From the NCBI GenBank assembly GCA_013399115.1, contig VXAA01003837.1, positions 1,432,126-1,496,125 on the forward strand: a stretch of 64,000 nucleotides of DNA. Reading direction: 5' to 3'. A program made the position numbers and the translations under genes. This stretch comes from Anseranas semipalmata. Its lineage: Eukaryota; Chordata; Aves; Anseriformes; Anseranatidae. The notes beneath the pieces are model-generated. The model did not search any database and was not told where the DNA came from. It saw nothing but the letters and a program-made list of their open reading frames with translations. Below are positions 51,199 through 63,599 of this stretch, in pieces (the first letter of the stretch is position 1; the number at the start of each line of letters is the position of its first letter).

Positions 51199-52049
51199 AG
51201 CATGAAGACCAGGATTCATCCTGATTTAGCTAGATGAGGTGAACTCCAAGTCTCAGGCTCCGCACAGCTGAATTCAAGTGAACCCCCTTGAAACCATTAG
51301 ATTTTACACCACAAGGCCTGTGTAAAGTTGACTATTTCAAACTTGAAAAGATATTTGTAACATCTTTTAATAATGTGCTCTGTGCTACAGGGCTGCATAA
51401 ACAGATATTTAGGTATCAGTAGCAATTTCCCCCCAGGTAAGGAGATAGTTTTTACCACCTTTATACTGCAACAGAAAAAAAAAAATATTATTTAGTACTG
51501 ACTAGATAGAACTTTCATCCTCAAGAGGTCTAATCCACCAGCTCTCCAGAGGGGCTTGGGAGGCCCAAGTGAGACAGAAGTCAGATATTTTGCAGTGAAA
51601 TCCTGCACAGTAAGAGGTAGGACAAGAAGTATTACCCTATTAGAAGCTAAGGTTTTGAATATTGAAAACCAAGGAAGTCAGAAAATAGAAGTCCAGACAA
51701 GGTCCCAGAATCAAGTCACATTCTTGCACGGTTCTGAATATCAGCCTCATTTTCTCTTCATCAGGAAAGCTCATACACTGCAACTCCAGCTCAAAATGTT
51801 AAAGTTTTTCCAGTCCTATATTCTAATTCTTGACTCAAGATAAAAATCACTGGTCAAAGTGAGAAAGAAACAGAGACCTGTGCCACAGCGGCCCACACCT
51901 TGGACATGGAAGAACGCCAGCGAAGCACTTTGAACTTGGGTCCCTCGAAGGCAAGGAGAGTACCTTAGCCTGTGCATCCTCTGCTTAGGGAGGAATTTTT
52001 TTTGGGGGGGGTGATGGTGGGTAACAAATTTCAAAAGGTCTCAATGTCA

Positions 52050-52330
52050 TTATGATACAGAATATATAGTTCCAAAATGTTTAATGGGGTCATACTGTGT
52101 CCTGCCAACATCTACCTAGTGCTTTTTGCTCCAGCTTCCTTCTAGATAGGACACAGATGCTGCACTGACTCTGAGAAGTCTATTTACTGAATTAGTAATT
52201 ACCACATCCTACAGCACCTGAGTTTTCCTTGGAGGTCTCCCAACCAAGCACTGACCATACCCCGCATTGCTTAGCTAGTGAAATCTGACATGTTCTTGGC
52301 CAGCACCGTAGCACCGTTGGCTGTCTGACT
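52050..52330 (-). repeat. 5S-rRNA-derived SINE (SINE3/Deu-like), relic
   Basis: Read on the minus strand, about 52329 to 52207 follows 5S rRNA from end to end: GTCAGACAGCCAAC at the 5' side, AGCTAAGCAATGCGGGG over the box A region, GGTCAGTGCTTGG, TTGGGAGACCTCC over box C, and AGGTGCTGTAGG near the 3' end. After the 5S part the minus strand continues ATGTGGT ... ATTCAGTA ... CTCAGAGTCAGTGC ... CCCATTAAACATTTTGGAACT. I recall these words, in this order, from vertebrate SINEs with a 5S head (GTAGGAAGTGGT ... ATTCAGTA ... GAGTCAGTGC ... GTCATTAAAGATCCCATGGCACT). A 5S pseudogene alone would not explain the second half. The many substitutions, including within the pol III boxes, show that it is old and probably not transcribed. 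The lower edge is approximate. Confidence 0.75.
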
Positions 52331-55300
52331 AGAAATATTCAACCTGCAAAGAGATCAGAGCCAGAAAAGATTTCTAAATAATTTGGCAATTCCACTTCAC
52401 CCGTTACTGGTTCCTTCTAGTGTTCTTATTACGCAAAGAGCGACTACACCCAACTGGTTAGGTTATTTCTGTGTGGCAGCTGCGCGAGTAGGGAGAAAAT
52501 ACAGCCTGCCGAATACAGAGCACTTCTGAAAATCTGGCTCTCGGTTGTTAATACATACAGGTCTGTAGAGGCTCCCGTATCAAATATCCTATTTTCAAGC
52601 TGCTCTCTGTAGAAAACAAGAGTACTTAACTGGCAGAAAACAAAAAATATGCAAAAGAAATAAAATTATAATAAAACAGAAGAAAGCCCCCAGCCCCGAG
52701 GAGCAGCTCAGCAGTGAATGAAAGAGGCTGCAAGCTGCTTTACATGCTTTTGTTGTCTTCCTTTACTCTGTTGGCATTGGTTGTTTCGTTGTTTGCAAGG
52801 CTGAAACAGAGGGGAAAAAGCTGCATGTCAAGTATTGAAATTTGCCTTTGTAGGTCCCTTTTTCAGATGGAAAAAGGAGCTTCAGACAGAGCTTCGGAAC
52901 CCCATTTCGACCTTCAAAGTTTGACTAATCCTTTGTCAGAGTGGCATTTGCCACTTAAGGCCTAAAGCCCTTTTAACACTCAGATCAGGAGCCTGTTTTC
53001 ATACCTCCTCTTAAAAGCATATCCACAGCAGACTTTCATTCATCGGAAAAAGTGTGGGAAGGGGTGGTTTTGTTTGTGCTTTCATTTGCCTGCTAGGAGG
53101 CTAGGAATTCAGTTCAGTATTCTAGTGAAAGACACAAAACTTGCAAAGCAGTAACTAACGTGCCTGTGCTTCACCAGGACCCAGAGAGCGTTTGGGGTCA
53201 AGGAATACATGCATTTGCTATGAAGGCAAGCAAGGCTATTTACAGTTGCTCCCCATTAAAGACCTGTCATTAGACAATTTAGGTGCTAAAATCCTAGCTG
53301 GCACTGAGCAGATCTGGTACAAAATCTACAACCTTGACATTTTAGTATCTCACCAACCCATCAAACTACAGAAGCCACGCATTTACACATAACATAAATA
53401 AGAATGCAAACAATCTTATTCATAAGGCTCCTTATGATAGAGTGAAGTAGTTGAGTAACTTACAAATAAATGTCACAAAGGGAGAACTTCAACAGTGAAA
53501 AGTACTGATTATTGGGGTAAAACAAGGCAAACATATACCTTTTTGGCATTTTTAGCATGTGCTGGTCAGAAAAAGCACGCCCTGTTCCTACCCCACCAAA
53601 CTGAAATTATGCAAAAAGTGAGGAAGATTTTTACAAGTGGAGAACAAAAGCAGGGAAGATGTGGTGGATCCCAAAGGATTTCCTTCAGGTCAGAAGTCAA
53701 GATGGAGTTCAGATTTTACAGGAAATTTTTAGCCTGAAACACAGACCATTAACGTATTTTTGGATGAAAACAACAAAGCTGAACCTTCACCCACAGCTGA
53801 AACCAAACCTGGACTCAATCTCTGATGCAGTTTAAAGCTAAGAGATAGGAGGGCTCGAATCCATTCACTCTGCAGTATGGAAAGTTGGAAAGCCAGACTG
53901 AGCACCACTAAGCCTACCATTAGGAAGAGCCATTTGTTCATCAGCTGTCTGCCCTGTTGCAGCTCTACACACTTCTGCCATCTTTACCTGCAGCTACCCC
54001 CTCCATTTACAGGGCTGGTGAAATGAGTAGGTAAACAACAGCTCTCAAAAATACTAAAGCTGAGAAAAATCCATACCCTGTGATAGAAGATCCATATAAA
54101 ATCAGTCTGTACAATCCTAAAAATGACAGCATCACAAGTATGCTCTCTTCCTAAGCTACCAACCCTGAAGCTGCAATCAGGAAACATTTTACAGAGTGGA
54201 CAAAGCCTCTGGTTACAGGTGGCAGCCGTAATGAGTAATAGACTAAATCAGTCTGTATTGCTAACACCATTAGCCACTGGGAAAAAATAAGTTTGTTTTC
54301 TTCCCCCCCCCACGTTCTTGTAAGTGAAACTTTTTTCTAAGATGAAATTGTTTTGCATTCAGTTAAACTCAGTACAATCTACACCACCACCATCTAATGA
54401 CTGCAGCATTCACAATACTAACAATTTTCAAAAGCTAAAGCAGTAAATGAAGCATTCTGTCCCCCCTGCCCAAGAAACAAACTGACTGCTGATCTTTCAC
54501 AGCTCCTTGGGAATAGAGAGAGGAAAAGGACCACAACAGCCTAGTGGCTATGTGGAAGAGAAGCACAAGAATGATATAAATATTTGTCCGACACCCCAGT
54601 GAACCATTCAAAATTCACCTACTACAAACAATAATCCAATGAACAGATATTTCAAATTTCCCATCTGCCTGCATGGAATATGAGAACCAAAATGATTAAG
54701 GTTAAAGAAAAAGATTTTGAAAAATCTCTTGCTCTGCCAGAAGGACAGCATTGGGAATCTGCTCTGCAGTTTCCAGAATTCTTAGTCTTGCCCTAATTTA
54801 TAAGTCTTATCAACCCCTTACCAAGTTTGTTTTTCCCTGGATCTCCTAGAACACCACCAATCTAAAAAGAAGAAAACCATAGCATTTTGGATATATACTT
54901 GCATATAATTTGTTATATTTTAATAAGTGTTAACTTTCTCGGTACTTCCAAAGAAATTAGAGATGTTTTGAGATACTGAACACCAAGGAATTTTATTCCA
55001 AATACATTACCAATCTATAGAGAAAATACAGGGCGAATCTTCAACAGCTATTTAATAAGTTAATGGTGGAAGTCTTAGTATTTCTATCCCATGTTGCAAC
55101 CCAACACTGGACAATGATGGCTGCTGTTACTGACTTAGCAGCTGATGGACACCCTTCAATACGGACGACATACGAAGAATAAGCCTCCGCAGAGCACACA
55201 GCAAGGCAAGATCAAAGTAAACATTTTTCAACAAATCAGTTACAAGACCCTTTGTAATACATCAGAGACAGATAAATTATGTATAAATAGATCTGGTGAA

Positions 55301-56727
55301 CAGTCTTAACTATAAGACAGAATTATACCCATCTTAATTAAATTCTTAGAGAAAACAGAAGTTTTCAAGGCAACCTTTAAAAGGGTTTCCAAAAGTAGTT
55401 CTATAACAAGCAAATAAATGTTATTAGTGACCCTAAGTTTAGACTTAATCCTTTTTTTTTCCCTTGTCACCTTATATTTCTTTTTTTCAGATTATGCAAA
55501 AATTAAGCTGGCATTTAAAGGGAGGAGTTCTACATACCTAAAAATAGCAACCTAACACCCCATTAAAATTATTATAAGAACAAGTAACATTTGATACTCT
55601 GACAGTGGTTTTCCAAACTACATCTCAGTAATGCCAGTGTAGTGTCTGATGTCTCTGAATGGCTGCTCTGTGATTCTGCTTTGTGGCTAATTGGTCTTCG
55701 CTGTCCTATTGATGCTGTTTGCTTACTTGTGGTTATAAACTCAGAAGACTGACACACAGAGAGCAAGTGTTTATAATGCAAGACTATAAACTTCAGAGCC
55801 TCACAAGAACAAGTATGGCCAAGAGGATCAATTCTCTTTAGTCTATATTTTTTCCATGACATCAGTGAAGTCAGAAGCATTGCAGGATCCAAATATCAGC
55901 TTCCAAAGTCCTCCACTAGCTCAAACCTTCTCATCAGATGTCCTAACGATCATCCTTTAATTCATGAATACATTCACCTGAAGCCTATACAGCAGAGCTG
56001 CAACTCATTAGCTCTAAAGTCCCCCTGAACTCCATGACAAGAAGCTCTGAAGACCTCTCCTTACAGAAAATGTCTAATGCCTTTCAGTCCATTTATTTTT
56101 TGCACTTCCTCTTCCGTTCCATCAGAATGAAGAACCTCATCAGAAGGCAGGTTGAAAAGATATTTGTGTGGGTATATGCATATAGGTATTTATGCATCTA
56201 CATAATTGTACCTTAAACATACATGGTTCTGGTCTACTCTTTCAAAGGATGTGCCTCCTTGTTTACCTGTCCATTATGGACATGTATGAACACTTTCAAA
56301 GCAGGCTGGTATATATGTCTATAGCTACACATGTAAAGCAGAAGGTAACAAATACATGTGCAAGAACAGCAATATTGCAGTAACAGGTTATACTTCATGT
56401 TGCAAAAGGAAAATGCAGCAATAACTTCTGGAGCGACACACAAGCCTGCCAGCACATGCCAATTTAAATGCGACTGTATACAGGTATATGGACACCTTTT
56501 AGGACATGCAAATAGTAAAAACTAAAATGGAAAGTATCTGTGCTTATTGCGTTCCTTCACTTTCTTTTCCCCTTTTTGACAAGGGGAATCTGGCTAAATG
56601 ACACTGAAACGCTGTCACCTTTGTGTTTCTGAAGCACACGGTGAGGTCTGGAAGCAAGAAGGCTGAACCCACACAGGTTTTGCCAGCAAAATTACTCCAG
56701 GCAGGAATAAATTAACTCAAGATGAAG

Positions 56728-56748
56728 AAAAAAAAAAAAAAAAAAAAA
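56728..56748. repeat. Poly(A) tract, 21 bases
   Basis: An uninterrupted A21 run followed by GAGAAAG. No SINE or LINE body is recognisable upstream, so it is called only as a homopolymer. Confidence 0.9.
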
Positions 56749-59700
56749 GAGAAAGCTAGATTTCTCTCTTACTCTTACCTTCTCAGTCTAAGAAAGCTCT
56801 GTCAGCAATTACTAATAATCCAAATTAATATTGCACAAATATCACAGAAGTAAGAAACATAAGATAAATATAAAGGCAGAGATTCTCCAAATCATTCAGT
56901 TTTGGTGCTCTGTTGTAATAGCTGTATCTAATCTAAGGCTTCACGGCAACTTTGGAAACCTCAGCCAAAAAGGCAGGACGATTTATTCTATTTTAAACCA
57001 TCATAAATATGTTTAATGATCAATGAAATCTAATCTTCCAAGCCTTCTTACATAGAAAAGTGTATTGTGAAGACATCCAGGTATAAGGGAGACGGAAGTT
57101 TTATAAAATAGAGTAATTCAACCAACTGCAGGCCAGAGAGAAAGAATACGAAGGGAAGCTGAGCCAGAAAATTCTCATAACAGGCGGGTCCTCATGCCAC
57201 CTCTAAAAATGAGGATGTGCTCCACTTCACAATGGGCACTTAGCACTAGGTAGAAAAAACCCTTAACAGGAACATTTCAGTCTTGTACATTCATCTGGAG
57301 AAACTGGCCTGAAACTTTACACAGATGTAAAACAGGAGGCCTGACTTAACACAGCCTACCTGTTAATGTAGTACCATTCGCAGTAAACTGGCACTTGGTT
57401 TTAATTCTGCAAGGTATAATATGGTCCCACAACAAGCCAGAGCACTCCCTTTTAACAGAAACATCCCATTTCACAGTTCTGCACAGATGTACAGAAGAAG
57501 CAGATCAAAACAGGAGTGCCTTGAACAATCCTGCCGAATGAAGCAGCAAAAGGAAAGGGGACAGCTGAAGTGTTAGTGCTCACCCTCGAACTTCAGGGAC
57601 CTGGAGTTGTTCCGTGTCGAGTGGCATGGTCTGAAATTAATTTGATGGCTTTAATTTCACTCCCACAACTATTTACCCACCTCATCAGAACCAGCAGTTT
57701 GTCTCCTTCAGCTCAGCCGTGGAATAGCAAGTACTGCTGGTGTTGCATACTGTGGCTTAAGACTCATAAGGGAGCTACATGGCAGCCCTTGTTTGAAATA
57801 CTCCAGGTGTTTCTTGTTCAATGAAGCTACATTAACTGAGCTACAGGAATGGTCCAGCCTGGAACAGCAGGGATGCTGCAAAGCATCAAGAACTGTAACC
57901 GAGAACTGGTAGTGAGCAGTTAAGAGAAATGGTAGCGCACACAAGCTCTGTAGATTACAAGTATTTTCACTCCAGAGCAGATGGATGAAATAAGAATTTA
58001 GAGGCAAATATTAAAGGTCCCAAAAGGATCAAATAACAGTAGGATTGAGAAAGATACCTGAAGAATTGCAAGCACACTCAGTTGCTGTTTCAAGGGCTTG
58101 AGCCAGTCTCTGATGACCCAGAGGGAAGCTCTCCACAGGACAGGTTCCCTCCAATCCTCTGCAGTAAGAGGTACCCACTGCCACCAGACACCGGAGCCAG
58201 ACCAGCGATGCCCCGGAGCAAAGCCAGTCGAGAGGCGCCCACCAGGACAATCATGCAGGGAGTCGAGTGCCTCAGTGGAGTCTGAATTCTCACTCCCCAG
58301 AACAACACAATTTCCAAGGCATCATTTAGCGTTACAGAGAATCACAACTAAAAATAATTCTATTTCCTTTCAGGGAGCGAATAAAATTCTCAAAGCAACT
58401 CATCAATTCCCAGACAGAGGAAAAACCATCTTAACTTTGCATTTACAAACTGTGCATGATTTGAATGTGAAGAAATGACCAGGAATTCTTTTGCCTGTAG
58501 CACAGTTTCCCCCATACAGACATAAATGATGCTCATCAATAGAAATGTGATATTTCTGAATATAAAAAAAAACAAACTGCGCTTCCTAGGTCTCCTCTGG
58601 TTCCCATTTAATTTCTTTTGTCTAATGTAAACTCACTGGGCTATGACTAACAGCTAACATATAATTTCTAATTGTATGGCATTATGTTATGTTAGTACAA
58701 AAACATTATCAGAGCCAAGACAGACAGAAGCATATAGTTCAGCCTTACTGGGAGCAGACAAGAATGGAAAAATACCATCAGCATCAAGTATATTTGTCAA
58801 GGAAGCAGATTAAAATTCAGCTCTAATGGAAAAAAAAATCTACCCACATTTCACTTTCCTACTTTTTAAATGATAGAACTGTTATATAAACAAACCAAAA
58901 TATGTTCACCTTTACAAGGGCTTACAGAAAAATGGAACTGGATGATATAGGACATTACCATTTTATTCTTTGGAAGATGATCTGTATATTTCTACAGAAA
59001 TAGCCTAAAGCTTTACAGAGATATAAAGCCTGTAGCTACGTGATTAGCCATAGAATCCAACCTTGTTGCAGAATTATGTTCAGATTTACACTTGAAAGAA
59101 TTATGAGCCAGAGCCTTGCAAAAGAAGGAGAAAAGTCTGATTTACACCCTGTAGAGATTTCCCTCCCTGGGGAATAAACCAAAGGAATATAAATCAAGAG
59201 TAAGGCCACATAGAAGTGTACTCCTGAGCCTGCAGACAGACTGTAACAATAGCTGCAAGAACTGCGGTCAGCCTATATCCTCCCAACGTGCTAATCATGA
59301 GGTTCAAAGATTGACAAATTAAATGGCAAATGTGATGGACAGCTGGCTGGATGTGATGTTCCTCTGAAAGGGCTCGGGGGGGCAGCTGGCGGGCAGCCGG
59401 TCCCGTGCAGACCGTGTGCTGCAGGCCAGGTGCACCCCTCTCAGCAGCGTGGGATGACACCCCGTGCGTCCAGCTCCAGCAGCACAGAGAGGGATGGATG
59501 AGAGAACGAGACCCGCCAGCAGCTGCAGGCAGGGAAAGACGGCGACAAAGCAGAGAGGAACCAGGAGAGAGGCCCAAGGGGTCCTCAGAGGGACATCATT
59601 TCCCTAGGTACTTAGCCAGGAGTGCAGCGAGCGTGTTGTCACCCAGAAAGTCACTGAATTGCTGAAATCAGAGCAAACCTGAAACAGAAGATCTATCCAA

Positions 59701-59805
59701 ACAAGAGGGGAAAGAGGGAGACTTTTAATGTCATCCTTGTTATATTCTGTTTTACCCCAAGTAGTATTTGTTAATCTGATTTTTCTTCCCTGTTTCAAAG
59801 ACCCT

Positions 59806-59887
59806 TATTTGTCCCGGCCCATGGCAGGGGCGCTGGAATTAGATGATCTTTAAAGTCTCTTCCAAGACAGACCATTCTGTGATTGTC
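59806..59887 (+). mobile_element. CR1 LINE 3' end, strongly 5'-truncated
   Basis: TGTCCCGGCCCATGGCAGGG, GCGCTGGAATTAGATGATCT, TTAAAGTCTCTTCC and ACCATTCTGTGATT form the typical 3' end of bird CR1 elements (GTCCCTGCCCATGGCAGGGGGTTGGAACTAGATGATCTTTAAGGTCCCTTCCAACCCAAACCATTCTGTGATTCTATGA). CR1 is a non-LTR retrotransposon of the CR1/L3 clade whose copies are nearly always cut short at the 5' side and lack a poly(A) tail. Only about 80 bases remain, with no coding part. It is the best-preserved mobile element here and the main support for an avian source. Similarity begins abruptly near 59806. Confidence 0.9.
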
Positions 59888-60399
59888 TTAGTTCGTGGTC
59901 TAACAAAACACAGCTTCTGCAGCTCAAAATCTCTTTATGAAGAGGTCACTTTAAGGAAAAGGCACTGCCAAACCCACCTGAAGGCTCTGGCAAGCCTGGG
60001 GTCCTGTTCCAGCAACATGTCAACAGCTGAAATAGTTCAGTATTTAAGGAGCAACACCCAGCAAAACCCTCCAAGCTACCCCTCCATTTCCAACAATCCC
60101 CTTCAATCTCTCCATCTGTCAAAGGTTTCTAAAACAGAACCTAGACTTTCGTAGACTTGAAATAGGAACATCAAAAAGTAACGTAATAAATCACCAAAAA
60201 CACAGAAACTGCTATATATTTACTTCAGATTAAGTGTAATGAAAACTCTCACTGACTGATCGAAAGAAAGCTCAGTCCATTCAGTCTGCAACCCATTTAA
60301 GCATCCTGCAGAAATGGGGAGCTGGGAAAGCACTAGAAGGAACGCAGGCAGTGTGTCAGGAATACTGGCTTTGCTTCCACTTCTCGGGAGAGCCTGCTG

Positions 60400-60606
60400 T
60401 AGTGTTTGTAGCTTGCAACATGGCCACAAGTCACCTCACATTTCTGTGCATCCCCTTCCCTTCTCACATAGTCTATCAGTCCCATTTATTAAGATTGCAA
60501 ACTCTTCAGGACAACGTCTGCATCTTGCTACGTACTTGTTCAGTGGTTAATAGGAGAAAGCTCTCATCTCAGCTGGGGAATCCTGGCACTAGCAAAGTAC
60601 AAACTG
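60400..60606 (+). repeat. MIR-like SINE with conserved tail
   Basis: The core (CACAAGTCACCTCACATTTC) is followed by the tail words TTAAGATTGCAAACTCTTCA, GGACAACGTCTGCATC, TTGCTACGTACTTGTTCAG and CAGCTGGGGAATCCTGGCAC followed by TAGCAAAGTACAAA. These agree in order with the tail shared by many amniote SINEs and LINEs (TAGATTGTAAGCTCTTCAGGGCAGGGA ... TCTTACTATGTGTTTGTACAG ... GACTGGGGCTCCTAGGCACTACTGTAATACAAA). The core repeats positions 4736-4758 at 22 of 23 bases. The tRNA-like head may extend upstream to about 60345 but is poorly preserved. Confidence 0.8.
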
Positions 60607-61881
60607 CGGTGTCATGCTCTCCCTCTACACAAGCTGAACATCAGCCAAAAACTGAACCCATATAATTCTCCTTTATGAAAAGAGATCACGGCTTTCCATG
60701 ATTTTTCAGCCAGGAATCCCAGCATTCAACCTAAAATAAAACATAAATCTTAAAATTCCATTCAACTGGCCTTTAATGTCCTTGTCACCCAGCATGCACC
60801 TGGCACTGCCCAATCAAAACCTTCCAGGGCACTGTAACCTTGATACTATTGACCAGCATTGCTCTGATTTAAATTTCAAACAGCCTGCAATTTTGATTCC
60901 TCTTTCCCCCAGCTCCAAAAGCAAACATTATGGATTTTATAGGGAAGAAGGCCCTAGCCACACACTTGATTTGCACAAACTTCGCATAAGTGAAAAGGCA
61001 GTCAATACAAACAGAATTAATTTTAATTAACCTTAATATTCTGATGAAAATGGTGGGGAGTTTTCATGAACAAATAAGTAAAGCCACATACACAAACCTA
61101 TCTGCTTTGTTAATTACACATGCACATATCCAATAATACAGTCGTGGTTAATTATAGTACTTGTTTGTGAACTTACATGGTTACGATCACGCTGAGGCAC
61201 CCTTCAGTCAATAAGCACGTGTCCTTTTTTTGGTTAGGCAGAGCAGAAAGGCAGCGCTGAGATTGTGATTAGCAGCCTTGTCAAAGATCTTCAATTCTCC
61301 ATCTAATCATCAGGTCTCTGGTGCCTGTTGGGGATGGGAAGAAACTTATTATTATTCTCCAGCCTGGAAACTCCACTGGAAGAATTGCTCCTGGATCATA
61401 AATGGGCTCAGCTGCAGCCTCTTGTCAAGAAGTCCAAGAAGTCCAACTCATTCACACAAAATCAGGAGCAACTACTCAAAGCTGCGGTTACACTGATGTA
61501 AAACCAGTGAAAACAGGCAACCAAGAAACCAGCCTGTGAAATTGTTGTGCGTAAACAGAACACAAAATCATCAAGTGAGTGGAGATCCCTATTACTCAAT
61601 TTAAAACTATTTCGGCAAATTTACTGAAGATCTTGTTCACAATTTCCTATCACACGTGATCTAAGAGGAGAACAGGACGACACTACAGAAGAGGGCATCA
61701 TGACAGGGCAACTTCCCCGTTTGTTGCTGCAAAAATTTCAAGCCAAACCAGACATCTAAACACGAACGGGTCAGAGGTTTCTCACTCTTTAAAGAGCCAA
61801 CACCAAACCATTCCAGCCAGCTGCTTTCAAATGTGCCTCCACACCCATGAGAAACACCTTTCCATGCAGCTTCTAAGGCTT

Positions 61882-61895
61882 ACCTGGGCCCAGGT
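61882..61895. repeat. Perfect 14-bp palindrome with splice-donor-like sequence on both strands
   Basis: ACCTGGGCCCAGGT is its own reverse complement. Flanking bases extend it into CCCAG|GTGAGAG on the plus strand and CCCAG|GTAAGCC on the minus strand, so both strands carry a donor consensus. This is probably chance. Confidence 0.8.
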
Positions 61896-62552
61896 GAGAG
61901 AATCTAAACAGAAACCTAGCATGGAAAGCTGAAGGAGACCAGCACTTTGAAGAATAAAGCTCTTTTGCAATTGCTTTTGGAAACATGCAAGGCCTGATCT
62001 GAAAACTCGCTATGAAAAATCTGCGTGTTGGCCAAATTACTGGCTAGGACTGGGATTTTTGTTTGCTTCCCAAAAGCAGAATACAGAAAAACAAGGAAAA
62101 AAAATGCTTTCTTAGCTTTTCCCCCAGCACTCTTGTCTTCTTTATAAGCACAGTGAGCACGTGTTGCACAAAGTGCATGCAAGACACAGATATTTAATGT
62201 TTGTTCAAGTTAGAAGAAAAATATTGCCATACCAATGGATTCAAAAATAAGAGTTATACCCTAAGAATCATGAGATTTGGGACTCCCTCTCTTTGCCTTC
62301 TCTTTTTTAATCTTCCAGTGTGCTTTAGAGTTACATTCCTACATTTGAGGCCTGTGGGCTAGGAATTTATTTAAGATACAGCTAAGAATCTCATTAATAA
62401 CATGAATACAGAAACTGGGGTTTAAAGAAAATATACAGGTAATGCAAAATTTAAAGTCATGACAAGCGGCAACAGTGCATACAATATCAATATCTGGGTA
62501 ATGGACCCAGAATGATTACTGGTTAATGAGCTGAAGCACGCAACAATAATGG

Positions 62553-62567
62553 AAAAAAAAAAAAAAA
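62553..62567. repeat. Poly(A) tract, 15 bases
   Basis: An uninterrupted A15 run with no retroposon body recognised upstream. Confidence 0.9.
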
Positions 62568-63599
62568 CAGGAGAAATGTTTCTTTTATAACATGGCTGCT
62601 AGGAATTATAGCAAGCTACTCAGAGGCACATCCTGTTCACTTAAGTGATGGTGGATTTGGCCTAATTTTAGTATCACAAGCAGTATTATTTAACGACGCA
62701 TAGGCCTGCTGGTATACCTTGATTTGCTCCCATATAAGCAAGCAGAAGGGGGCCCAGACTACTACTGCAAGTAAGGCAAACATGATGTGGTCTTAATTTT
62801 GTACAATTAGCTGCTCTGTACCTGTTTGGTAAGATAACTATGAATAATGCTATTGATATGTATGGCTTCATCATCTCCAATATCTGGGAGATAGAATTAG
62901 GCTGTTAAAAACCCATCAGCTGGGCAAGTTGCATAACAACTATTTATACCAAGTGTGTTATCAATTGCATTTGGAAAAGCTTCAAAACAAGCTCGTGCTG
63001 AGCAGAAACATATCATCTCCTCCCCATACCCACCTTCTTGCAATATCTTGCTCACATTAGGAATGTACCTAACATATTTCAAGTCAATTTTCAGCAGACC
63101 TGTACCTGACTGGTGCAAACACTGCTGCGACCTGCCCTCCTCCTCAAAATTATCAGCTGAGCTTGGAAAGCGGAGGCAACTGCACTACCAAAAGTCAGGC
63201 TTGATGTATAACTACAAGATGCAAATTATTGTGCCCGAAATCATCTCTTGATGCTGCAAAGCACAACTACAACTAGTCTGACTTTCCTGCAAAAACTTGC
63301 ATGCAGAAGTTCATGGGCATAAATTATGTATACAAATGTGGAAAGAACATCCCAGTCCTTGCAGCAGTATTTCCCTTTATATTACACCAAAAATAAGGCA
63401 AACCTTAATAAATGCATTACGAAAATAAACATCTACCTGGCAGAACCTCCTTAATGGAGGTTGTCTCCTTTTAAACTGATTGAGAGCTTGAGAGTAAAAG
63501 AAAAAAGCACAGGAGGACGTACACCACTGAAAGTTTGGAGTTTAATGAACAAAGCCACTTATTCCCTCTCAAAGGCAGAGGGAGAGGGAGATGAAAGCT

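Larger units (their letters stand above)
41430..52040. other. Non-coding DNA, no gene seen
   Basis: No gene can be supported. Simple repeats include (ACAGG)n near 42585, A10 plus (TAA)n at 46147-46172, an A13 run at 46597, (AACC)n at 48148-48165, TA/CA runs at 48254-48293 and 49222-49267, and A18 at 51181-51198. A CR1 fragment lies near 43.5 kb and a perfect palindrome near 48.46 kb. The 182-codon frame at 47506-48054 (plus) crosses a mildly CpG-rich stretch and has no domain. Confidence 0.7.

Noticed and set aside
51600..51690. AGGTAGGACAAGAAGTATTA resembling CR1 DNA
   Set aside because: Only about 25 bases agree with the CR1 words and the rest does not follow; too weak to call.
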